From: Methylotenera oryzisoli
GTDB lineage: Bacteria > Pseudomonadota > Gammaproteobacteria > Burkholderiales > Methylophilaceae
Assembly: GCF_004661485.1 (NCBI RefSeq)
Contig: NZ_PQVH01000006.1
Span: 62,001 to 126,000 of the forward strand
Direction of reading: 5' to 3'
DNA length: 64,000 bases
The notes below the pieces were generated by a model. It was given only the letters and a program-made list of their open reading frames with translations. It did not search any database and was not told the DNA's origin. Of the stretch, positions 43,891 to 50,845 are shown one piece after another (positions within the stretch are counted from its first letter, which is position 1; every line of letters begins with the position of its first letter). The translations under genes and the position numbers were made by a program.

Positions 43891-44784
43891 ATGACAACAT
43901 ATAACGTGGCTATAGACTTTAGCAAAAGCGCAGCACCTTTTAACAAGGTGAATATAGCAACAGATTCCCCTGCTGCGCTTCATCCTCATAAAGATCTGAT
44001 CAGCACTGACAGTAATAAGACGACGACTGAAGAATCTTTACTGATTCAGGACGTAGTTAAAAGTTATCAACTGCAAAATACGACGCTGAAAGTGCTTGAT
44101 GGCATTAACCTTGAGATTATCCCGGGTGAGTTTCTATCTATTGTCGGCACCAGTGGTTGCGGCAAATCCACCTTGCTTAGGTTAATCGCTGGTCTGGATA
44201 GCCACTACGAAGGTTCTATTATCTATCAGGGCCAGCTGGTGACTGGTACCGACCTCAGCCGCGGTATTGTGTTTCAGGAGCATCGCTTGTTCCCGTGGAT
44301 GACTGTGGAAGAAAATATAGACCTAGCTTTCTCCGCCACGGATGTGCCTAGTCACGAGCGTAAGCTGCGTGTGCAGCAGCAGATTAATGTGGTGGGCTTA
44401 ACTGGCTTTGAAAAAGCCTACCCTCACCAGATTTCCGGTGGCATGTCGCAACGTGTGGCTATTGCCAGAGCCTTGGTATTAAAGCCAAAACTACTGCTGC
44501 TGGATGAGCCCTTTGGCGCGCTGGATGCGCTAACTAGGCTAAAGCTGCAACAAGAGCTGCAACGCCTGTGGGAGCAAGAAGGCCTCACCACCATCTTGGT
44601 CACGCATGACGTAGAAGAAGCAGTGTTTTTGGGCGACCGGATTGTGGTCATGGAGTCCCACCCCGGTCGCATCAAGCGCATCGTCCCAGTACCGCTGCCT
44701 CGCCCGCGTGACCGCTCTTCGTATTTATTCCAAAGTATCAAGACTGATGTCATGTCTGATTTCTCAATGGCAGGGGTTGAGTAA
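43891..44784 (+). CDS. ssuB: ABC transporter ATP-binding protein, SsuB-like
   Basis: A 297-residue ATPase that powers the SsuA/SsuC-type importer encoded on the other strand. It has Walker A GTSGCGKST near residue 92, Q-loop FQEHRLF, signature SGGMSQRVAIARAL, Walker B LLLLDEPFGALD and H-loop LVTHD. About 50 extra N-terminal residues without similarity precede the ABC domain. AAGG precedes the ATG. It is the first gene of a transcript that continues into tonB, exbB and exbD, an unusual mixture of inner-membrane and energy-coupling genes. Confidence 0.92.
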   Translation: MTTYNVAIDFSKSAAPFNKVNIATDSPAALHPHKDLISTDSNKTTTEESLLIQDVVKSYQLQNTTLKVLDGINLEIIPGEFLSIVGTSGCGKSTLLRLIAGLDSHYEGSIIYQGQLVTGTDLSRGIVFQEHRLFPWMTVEENIDLAFSATDVPSHERKLRVQQQINVVGLTGFEKAYPHQISGGMSQRVAIARALVLKPKLLLLDEPFGALDALTRLKLQQELQRLWEQEGLTTILVTHDVEEAVFLGDRIVVMESHPGRIKRIVPVPLPRPRDRSSYLFQSIKTDVMSDFSMAGVE

Positions 44785-44823
44785 TGCTGGCTGCAAATCA
44801 TCACCCCTGGCAGAAGGATTAAT

Positions 44824-45633
44824 ATGTCTACATTAACCAGATCTTCAGTCGCATTTGCCAGTGTTGGCATAGAGGCGCCGACCGCCTATGACACTGAAAC
44901 GGTAACGTATCCGTACCGCACTGCATACGACTTTAAACCAGATGCTGTCATTGAGCATACGGCCATTAATAAGCGCCACCTATTGGCATTAGGTGCATTG
45001 GCGGCGCTCTTGCATGGCGCGGCTGTGATTGCCTATCTGAACTACCCGGCAACACCGGCAGTGCAGCAAACTAAGGTGAATAAGGTGGAAATTGAGTTTA
45101 TCAAAGCAAAACCGCCTGAAGTGATAGAGCCACCTAAACCGCCACCTCCGCCGTCACCAAAAGTGGTGAAACCGTTAACGCCACAAGCAGCCAAACCTGC
45201 GCCAGCGCTACGCACTGCAGTCGCTCAGGACAACGTACCAGCCGAGGCTATCACGATTCCAGAGAACCGTCAGGCACCGGTCACTGCGGCACCAGTAGTG
45301 GCTGCACCACCGGCACCAGAAGCACCGCCGGTAAAAGCGGAAGAGCCAATCACCGAGGCCACTGGTAACGCTGCTTATTTAAATAACCCACCACCAGATT
45401 ACCCAGCGTTTGCACAGCGCCAGGGCTGGGAAGGCAAAGTGCTACTGCGCGTGCATGTACTGGCAAACGGCAAGCCGGACAAAGTGGAAATAAAACAATC
45501 CAGCGGTCGTAAGACCTTGGATGAATCGGCAACCAATGCCGTAAGAAACTGGACCTTCATTCCATCCAAACGTGGCACCACCGCCATTGATGGCTGGGCG
45601 ACTGTCCCTATTGAATTCAAACTAGCTAAATAA
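44824..45633 (+). CDS. tonB: TonB energy-transducing protein
   Basis: A 269-residue periplasm-spanning protein. One membrane anchor (about residues 57-75) is preceded by a long cytoplasmic N-terminus of about 55 residues. A Pro/Lys-rich stretch (KPPEVIEPPKPPPPPSP) spans the periplasm, and the C-terminal domain has NPPPDYPAFAQRQGWEGKV and VRNWTFIPSK, as in TonB. AAGGA lies five bases before the ATG. Its place in a sigma-54 operon suggests it serves the island's own receptor rather than general iron uptake. Confidence 0.92.
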   Translation: MSTLTRSSVAFASVGIEAPTAYDTETVTYPYRTAYDFKPDAVIEHTAINKRHLLALGALAALLHGAAVIAYLNYPATPAVQQTKVNKVEIEFIKAKPPEVIEPPKPPPPPSPKVVKPLTPQAAKPAPALRTAVAQDNVPAEAITIPENRQAPVTAAPVVAAPPAPEAPPVKAEEPITEATGNAAYLNNPPPDYPAFAQRQGWEGKVLLRVHVLANGKPDKVEIKQSSGRKTLDESATNAVRNWTFIPSKRGTTAIDGWATVPIEFKLAK

Positions 45634-45646
45634 AGGTAATATTACT

Positions 45647-46372
45647 ATGTATAATTTTTCTGACACCTCTACCTCCATTGTTGTGCAAGCCGTGCTGTTA
45701 ACGCTAATTGCAGGGTCTTTTGTCACTTGGACTTTAATCTTGGCCAAATCTTTACAGGTATGGTTAATCCGTAAACAAAATGTTAAATACAGAGCGGCAT
45801 TCTGGAGCGCACGTAATTTTCAATCAGCCGCAGATCTGAAAGACCACAACGGCCCTGCCTATCGGGTGGCAACAGTAGGATTTAATGTATTAAAAGACAT
45901 TGACTCCAACACTGCCAATGATTTACAGCACTTTGGCGATAGACAAGATGTATTGGAGCGCGCATTACGCCAGCAAATCCAGAAAGAACGCGTCACCAGA
46001 GAGAGCGGCCTAGTGGTACTGGCCAGCATAGGTAGCACAGCACCGTTCGTTGGCCTGTTCGGCACGGTGTGGGGCATCATGCACGCACTCTCTGCCATCG
46101 GTAAAACCGGCTCTGCCAGCTTAGATGTAGTAGCTGGCCCCATTGGCGAGGCGTTAATTGCAACGGCAGTGGGTATTGCCGTCGCCGTACCAGCAGTATT
46201 GGCTTATAACTTCTTCTTACGCAGATTAAAAACCAGCAGTAATAATCTGGATGACTTTGCTGAAGACTTAATTACCCTGTCACGCAAAGCAACGTTCAGA
46301 AAAAATACTGATACAACCGCTAACCAAGGCGAAAAAGCCGTGGTGCATAACCTGAAAGGAGCGGTAGCATAA
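45647..46372 (+). CDS. exbB: ExbB/TolQ-family proton channel protein
   Basis: A 241-residue inner-membrane protein with three helices (about residues 13-35, 125-150 and 160-185). The typical APFVGLFGTVWGIMHAL and GPIGEALIATAVGIAVAVPA stretches are present. With ExbD it uses the proton gradient to energise TonB. It overlaps exbD by one base (TAATG), so the two are translationally coupled. Confidence 0.93.
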   Translation: MYNFSDTSTSIVVQAVLLTLIAGSFVTWTLILAKSLQVWLIRKQNVKYRAAFWSARNFQSAADLKDHNGPAYRVATVGFNVLKDIDSNTANDLQHFGDRQDVLERALRQQIQKERVTRESGLVVLASIGSTAPFVGLFGTVWGIMHALSAIGKTGSASLDVVAGPIGEALIATAVGIAVAVPAVLAYNFFLRRLKTSSNNLDDFAEDLITLSRKATFRKNTDTTANQGEKAVVHNLKGAVA

Positions 46373-46779
46373 TGGCTTTTTCCTCTCAAAGCGATGGGGA
46401 TGACTTACTAAGCGAGATCAACGTCACTCCTCTAGTGGATGTAATGTTGGTGCTGCTGGTGGTGTTTATTGTGACTGCCCCGCTGCTCAATAACGCAATC
46501 ACCGTTAACTTACCTAAAGCGAGTGCAACCAAACTAGCGGACTCCAGCACACCGGTCACCATTAGTGTGAATGCAGAAGGTAACGTTTACCTTGATAAAC
46601 AGGCTGTGACACTGGCAGCACTGGAGCCTGAGTTAAAATCAAGGTACAACAGCAACCCGGACCAAACCTATCATTTAAATTCAGATGAGTCTGTTAAATA
46701 TGGTTCAGTAGCCAAAGTCATGGCTGCAATTGAGCGCTCTGGCATCACTAAGCTTGCGGTAATTACTCAAGCAAATTAG
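46372..46779 (+). CDS. exbD: ExbD/TolR-family protein
   Basis: A 135-residue single-pass membrane protein. The anchor contains INVTPLVDVMLVLLVVFIV, including the Asp essential for proton use in the family. The periplasmic domain ends with KVMAAIERSGITKLAVIT. It is the last gene of the ssuB-tonB-exbB-exbD transcript, followed by a bidirectional terminator. Confidence 0.93.
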   Translation: MAFSSQSDGDDLLSEINVTPLVDVMLVLLVVFIVTAPLLNNAITVNLPKASATKLADSSTPVTISVNAEGNVYLDKQAVTLAALEPELKSRYNSNPDQTYHLNSDESVKYGSVAKVMAAIERSGITKLAVITQAN

Positions 46780-46831
46780 AGCAATCAATAATCACCATTC
46801 CTCTAAAAAACCTAAGTTAAAACCAAAATAA

Positions 46832-46861
46832 AAAGCCCATGCATTTCTGCATGGGCTTTTT
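46832..46861. terminator. bidirectional intrinsic terminator
   Basis: AAAAGCCCATGCA and TGCATGGGCTTTT pair over 13 bases around TTTC. T-runs on both strands end exbD (rightwards) and the FMN reductase gene (leftwards). Confidence 0.9.
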
Positions 46862-46882
46862 TATGTTCACTATGTTTAAAAT

Positions 46883-47431
46883 CTAAGCAGCAAGTGCCTG
46901 TGCTGCTTTGTTCTCTAATAAATTAAGCGCTTGATTAACTGCTGTGTTAACACGCGCTTCAATCGCCTCGCTATGTAAACGGTAATCGATAAACTCATTA
47001 TCGCGTGCATAAATGGCGGTAGGCGCTGTGGTGACACCAAAAAAGCTAACCAATGGTCTTAACTGATACTCCAGCACTAGTGCATGCTGGTCGGTGCCGC
47101 CAGTGGCAGCCAACACGGCAACTTTACCAACTAATAATTTTGGATCCAGCAAATCAAAAAAGTGTTTCAATAAACCGGTATAGGATGCTTTGTACACAGG
47201 GGTGCCAATAATAATTAAATCAGCCTCGGCAATCGCCGCATAAGCATCAAACAGCACTTTAGGGAAATCATTATAAGTCACGGTACTGCCTAACTCGGGA
47301 GCAAACTGTGCAATATCAATCAGGGTATGTTTGGCATGTACCTTCTGCGTTACGTTGTTAAGAATATTTTCTACCAATGCCTTGGTACGGGATGGCGCGC
47401 TGAGGCTGCCTGAGATAGCAACAACTTTCAT
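46883..47431 (-). CDS. NADPH-dependent FMN reductase, MsuE/SsuE-like
   Basis: A 182-residue flavodoxin-fold enzyme. It has the phosphate-binding SGSLSAPSRTKALV at residue 7 and the FMN contact IIIGTPVYKASYTGLLKHF near residue 73. It should supply FMNH2 to the two SsuD-like monooxygenases. It has its own sigma-54-like promoter at 47487-47503 and sits between the exbD terminator and the regulator gene. Confidence 0.9.
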   Translation of the reverse strand: MKVVAISGSLSAPSRTKALVENILNNVTQKVHAKHTLIDIAQFAPELGSTVTYNDFPKVLFDAYAAIAEADLIIIGTPVYKASYTGLLKHFFDLLDPKLLVGKVAVLAATGGTDQHALVLEYQLRPLVSFFGVTTAPTAIYARDNEFIDYRLHSEAIEARVNTAVNQALNLLENKAAQALAA

Positions 47432-47486
47432 TTTTTAATCCTTTGCGAATAATGCGTCAATTAAGTAAAACGTACCCATTAACATC

Positions 47487-47503
47487 AGCACGATTCATGC
47501 CTG
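47487..47503 (-). promoter_or_regulatory. probable sigma-54 promoter of the FMN reductase gene
   Basis: Minus strand CAGGCATGAATCGTGCT: GG-N10-GC spacing is kept, and the core closely resembles the promoter at 43543. The first two bases and one -12 base deviate, so this is the weakest of the five. Confidence 0.55.
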
Positions 47504-47553
47504 CATTTAATGGCTAAAAATGGTGTTTTTGCTCGGTTTTCTGGTTAAAAAAA

Positions 47554-47585
47554 AACACCCCTGCTTGTTATGAAGCAGGGGTGTT
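47554..47585 (-). terminator. terminator of the sigma-54 activator gene
   Basis: AACACCCCTGCTT and AAGCAGGGGTGTT form a 13-bp stem with a 6-base loop, followed on the minus strand by nine T. It lies 26 bases past the regulator stop. Confidence 0.92.
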
Positions 47586-47610
47586 GCAAAGTAAACAACA
47601 TGGCAGCTAA

Positions 47611-48729
47611 CTATTGAATCACGCCAAACTGTTTCAGCAGGGTACGTAATATGTTTCTACTAATGCCTAGCACCCGTGCGGTTTGCACCTGATTTTGGCG
47701 GCAATATGCATAAGCAGACAACACTAACTTGCGATTCACCGTTTCATATAATTGCTCAGGTTCGGATTGAATAATTTCGTTAAGCGCTTTATCCAAGGTG
47801 CACGCTTCATTGCTTGCATAATGCAAAGCATTATCCGCAGCCACGCCTGGCGATGAACCCGCTGCCAACTGTATCGCTGGCAAATTTAAATCGCGCGGAC
47901 GCAGCTCATTACCATCACTCACCAATAACGCACGATGAATAACGTTCTCAAGCTCACGAATATTGCCCGGCCACGGGTAGTCATGCAGCAGCTTAATGGT
48001 TTCGGGCGCCAATATCGGCTGTTTTGTATGCAGGCGATTTTTGTAGATGGACAGAAAATGCTCGGCTAACGGCAAAATATCACCAACTCTATTACGCAAA
48101 GGTGCAATCTGAATCGGCACCACGTTAATCCTATAGTACAAATCCTCCCTAAAACGGCCAGCTTTTACTGCATCTTCCAAATTAACATTGGTTGCTGCCA
48201 CTAAACGCACGTCAATAGGCGAGGCCTTTCTGGAGCCGACACGCACAATCTCACGCTGCTGAATAACGCGTAATAGTTTAACTTGTGTAGATAACGGCAA
48301 ATCGCCAATCTCATCCAAAAACAAGGTGCCGCCATTAGCACTTTCAAACCATCCTTGCTTGCTGGATACGGCGCCGGTAAACGAGCCTTTCTCATGCCCA
48401 AACAGCTCACTCTCTACCAAAGACTCAGAAAATGCACCGCAATTAATCGCGGCAAATGGGCCATGTTTACGTGGGCTTAATGCGTGCAAGTGGCGCGCCA
48501 CTAACTCTTTACCTGTGCCAGTCTCGCCCATAATAAAAGCGGTAACATCACTAGGGGCAACCCGTTCAATCAGTGACAGCAACTTGCATGACTCTGGGTC
48601 TTCAAACACCAGCGCACTTGCCCTAATTGAAAGGCTAACCTGATTGAGATTTTTAAAGGTGATGACGGGTGGGCCGCTTCTTGCCTTATATTCAGCCTCA
48701 CCATACTCGTTAAATTCTATATGCCCCAT
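47611..48729 (-). CDS. sigma-54-dependent activator without sensory domain (SfnR-like)
   Basis: A 372-residue bacterial enhancer-binding protein. A short N-terminal tail (about 40 residues) leads straight into the AAA+ domain: Walker A GETGTGKE, ESELFGHEKGSFTGA (loop 1, with GSFTGA for GAFTGA), Walker B GGTLFLDEIGD and the PWPGNIREL box. A Fis-type helix-turn-helix (TARVLGISRNILRTLL) ends it. Lacking a receiver or sensor domain, it is probably controlled by its own level, as SfnR is in Pseudomonas (family knowledge). It is the obvious activator of the five sigma-54 promoters nearby. Confidence 0.9.
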   Translation of the reverse strand: MGHIEFNEYGEAEYKARSGPPVITFKNLNQVSLSIRASALVFEDPESCKLLSLIERVAPSDVTAFIMGETGTGKELVARHLHALSPRKHGPFAAINCGAFSESLVESELFGHEKGSFTGAVSSKQGWFESANGGTLFLDEIGDLPLSTQVKLLRVIQQREIVRVGSRKASPIDVRLVAATNVNLEDAVKAGRFREDLYYRINVVPIQIAPLRNRVGDILPLAEHFLSIYKNRLHTKQPILAPETIKLLHDYPWPGNIRELENVIHRALLVSDGNELRPRDLNLPAIQLAAGSSPGVAADNALHYASNEACTLDKALNEIIQSEPEQLYETVNRKLVLSAYAYCRQNQVQTARVLGISRNILRTLLKQFGVIQ

Positions 48730-48781
48730 AAAGTACCCCTAATGCAATTCAGGCTGGATAATATAACGGCATATATATAAC

Positions 48782-48810
48782 TTTTAATATTTAAAACTTA
48801 TATATTAAAA
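48782..48810. repeat. AT-rich inverted repeat upstream of the activator gene
   Basis: TTTTAATAT and ATATTAAAA form a perfect 9-base dyad with an 11-base spacer, 53 bases before the activator start. It may be an operator for a sulfate-starvation regulator. The rest of 48811-48980 shows nothing recognisable. Confidence 0.4.
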
Positions 48811-48980
48811 ACTAACAATTATAACGAACTGCTAATCTGTTGACCCAAGCCACGCTCAGGCAATCTTGTCCTGCTGCTTGTCCGTACTAATTTTTTATCG
48901 TAAGCAAGCGCATGGCCACTCTAGCGAATGAAGCAATAAAAAACTCAAATCTGTGCTTTAACTACAAATAATATATTGTA

Positions 48981-48995
48981 CACAATTTAATTGTG
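48981..48995. promoter_or_regulatory. OhrR/MarR-type operator
   Basis: CACAATTTAATTGTG, a perfect 15-base palindrome close to the TACAATT-AATTGTA sites bound by OhrR repressors. It sits 16-30 bases before the regulator ATG, as expected for autorepression. Confidence 0.7.
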
Positions 48996-49010
48996 AAGTA
49001 TTATATATCC

Positions 49011-49490
49011 ATGACGAATACTACAGCACCCGATAAAAGTCTTTCAGCAACCAAAGTGTCGAATGTCGACTTGCAACTTTGCTTTGCGCTCTACTCAGCC
49101 TCATTGAGTATGACCAAGACATACAAACCTTTGCTCTCAAAGCTAAAGCTGACCTATCCACAATATTTAGTGTTATTAGTGTTATGGGAAAAAGATGGCA
49201 TGACCGTCAATAGTATCAGCGAACGATTATTTTCAGACTCTGGCACGTTAACACCCTTGCTTAAGCGTTTAGAGAAACTAGGCATGATTCAACGCCAGCG
49301 TGCGCGCGAAGATGAGCGCAAAGTCATTATCACGCTCACAGAAGCAGGAAGGCTACTGCAAACAGAGTCGACTAATGTGCATAGTCAAATTGCGTGTAGT
49401 ACTGGCTGCACAATCACCGAACTACAAGCGTTAAATAATCAGCTTATTATGCTTAGAACCAATTTGATTAAGAATTTAAATACTGTTTAA
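49011..49490 (+). CDS. ohrR: OhrR-like MarR-family peroxide sensor
   Basis: A 159-residue winged-helix repressor. The N-terminal LQLCFALYSASLSMTKTY carries the reactive Cys of OhrR in its usual LCFALY setting. The recognition region reads NSISERLFSDSGTLTPLLKR, and the wing has RAREDERKVIITLT. It probably senses organic peroxide by Cys oxidation and then releases DNA. I start at the ATG at 49011 because an upstream GTG lies inside the operator palindrome. The exported catalase-like gene follows after 50 bases and is the likely target. Confidence 0.88.
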   Translation: MTNTTAPDKSLSATKVSNVDLQLCFALYSASLSMTKTYKPLLSKLKLTYPQYLVLLVLWEKDGMTVNSISERLFSDSGTLTPLLKRLEKLGMIQRQRAREDERKVIITLTEAGRLLQTESTNVHSQIACSTGCTITELQALNNQLIMLRTNLIKNLNTV

Positions 49491-49540
49491 CTGAACTACC
49501 TTTATTTAACGCGCCCATCACTTTTTATACTTAGGACAAC

Positions 49541-50563
49541 ATGATGAAAACAAAGAATAGCTTGATTAAAAGTTTTGCCCTCACCGCCCTAGTTTTAAGC
49601 ATTTCTAACGCTTATGCCGAGAACGCATCTATCGCAGAAGGCGATAAGCCAGTCGTTGAACAAATTGTGAATACACTCACCAAGTTATCCGGTGGTCCAC
49701 ACAAGGGCTACCGCGCCAACCACGCCAAGGGCATTGTGGTGCAGGGTGAATTTATACCAGCAAAATCTGCGGCCAGCCTCAGCAGTGCCGCGCACTTGCA
49801 AGCAAAAGCCAGCGCTGTCACCGTGCGCTTTTCAGATGCTACCGGCCTGCCAACAATTCCGGATGCCGATGGCAACTCGTTTCCTAAAGGCATCGCCATC
49901 CGCTTTCAGCTCCCGGACGCAACTTATACAGATATTGTGAGTATTTCTACCAATGGATTTCCAGCAGCGACACCTGAAGACTTTTTAGGCCTGCTCAATG
50001 CAATTGCTGCGAGTGGTCCAAACGCTGCCAAACCAACGCCAATTGAACAATTTTTAGGTTCACACCCTGCCGCACTCAGCTTTGTGCAAATGCCTAAACC
50101 CGCGCCTGTAAGCTTTGCAACCGAAGCTTTTTACGGTGTAAACGCGTTTAAATTCACTAACGCACAAGGGGCAACCCAGTATGGCCGTTACCGCATCACC
50201 CCAATCAACGGCACAGAGTTCTTAACCAAAGAACAAACCGCCAATGCCGCGCCTAACTATTTAATAGATGAGCTACCAGTGCGCTTAAGCAAAGCACCTG
50301 CTAAGTTCAAAATTTCAGTGCAATTGGCGGATAAAGATGATGCCGTGAATGACCCTACAGTGGTGTGGCCAGAGACAAGAAAGCAAGTAGAACTAGGCAC
50401 ACTTACCCTTAAAAATGTAGATGCCAATGGCTTGGCGTTTGAAAAAGCTACTATGTTCAATCCGCTTAACTTAGTGGATGGCATCGAAGAATCTGATGAC
50501 CCAATATTACTAGCGCGGCCTGCCGCTTACGCAGTGAGCTATGGCAGACGCCTAGGCCAGTAA
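49541..50563 (+). CDS. periplasmic catalase-related peroxidase (SrpA-like)
   Basis: A 340-residue exported heme protein. A Sec signal peptide ends near NAYA. The catalase core is short: the distal His in NHAKGIVVQGEF near residue 62, VRFSDATG, and the C-terminal proximal Tyr in RPAAYAVSYGRR. Such mini-catalases are heme peroxidases, often lacking true catalase activity (family knowledge). AGGACAAC precedes the double ATG. It follows an OhrR-like gene, so organic-peroxide induction is likely. Confidence 0.88.
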   Translation: MMKTKNSLIKSFALTALVLSISNAYAENASIAEGDKPVVEQIVNTLTKLSGGPHKGYRANHAKGIVVQGEFIPAKSAASLSSAAHLQAKASAVTVRFSDATGLPTIPDADGNSFPKGIAIRFQLPDATYTDIVSISTNGFPAATPEDFLGLLNAIAASGPNAAKPTPIEQFLGSHPAALSFVQMPKPAPVSFATEAFYGVNAFKFTNAQGATQYGRYRITPINGTEFLTKEQTANAAPNYLIDELPVRLSKAPAKFKISVQLADKDDAVNDPTVVWPETRKQVELGTLTLKNVDANGLAFEKATMFNPLNLVDGIEESDDPILLARPAAYAVSYGRRLGQ

Positions 50564-50585
50564 TTAGCTCAGTAATATAGCCCTA

Positions 50586-50626
50586 AACTGAGGATTTACT
50601 TTATCTACCAAGCTAAATCCTCAGTT
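50586..50626. terminator. long hairpin after the peroxidase gene
   Basis: AACTGAGGATTTA and TAAATCCTCAGTT form a perfect 13-bp stem around 15 bases. There is no T-run, so it may protect the mRNA end or terminate weakly. Confidence 0.55.
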
Positions 50627-50791
50627 GCCTAGCCCTCCATCTGCATGATGCAAAACACCACCATAAACGTCATTACCCATTGATTTTTATCAACTAATTA
50701 TCAAGCCCTCTTTTGCATTAATTGTCATTTGCATTTCTTGTTGTAAACACTCATAATCAACCCGACGTCTAAAAAAATAATAAGGAACCCT

Positions 50792-50845
50792 ATGTTAAAT
50801 TGGGCGGCCGTTGTTATTAATACCGAGATTTATCAGCTGCAATGA
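50792..50845 (+). CDS. 17-codon ORF coupled to the hybrid kinase
   Basis: AAGGA lies six bases before an ATG that opens MLNWAAVVINTEIYQLQ and stops at a TGA overlapping the ATG of the next gene (ATGA). The kinase has no ribosome-binding site of its own, so its translation probably depends on this ORF. The MLNWA opening recalls DUF1328 membrane peptides, suggesting a decayed gene or a leader peptide. Confidence 0.5.
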   Translation: MLNWAAVVINTEIYQLQ

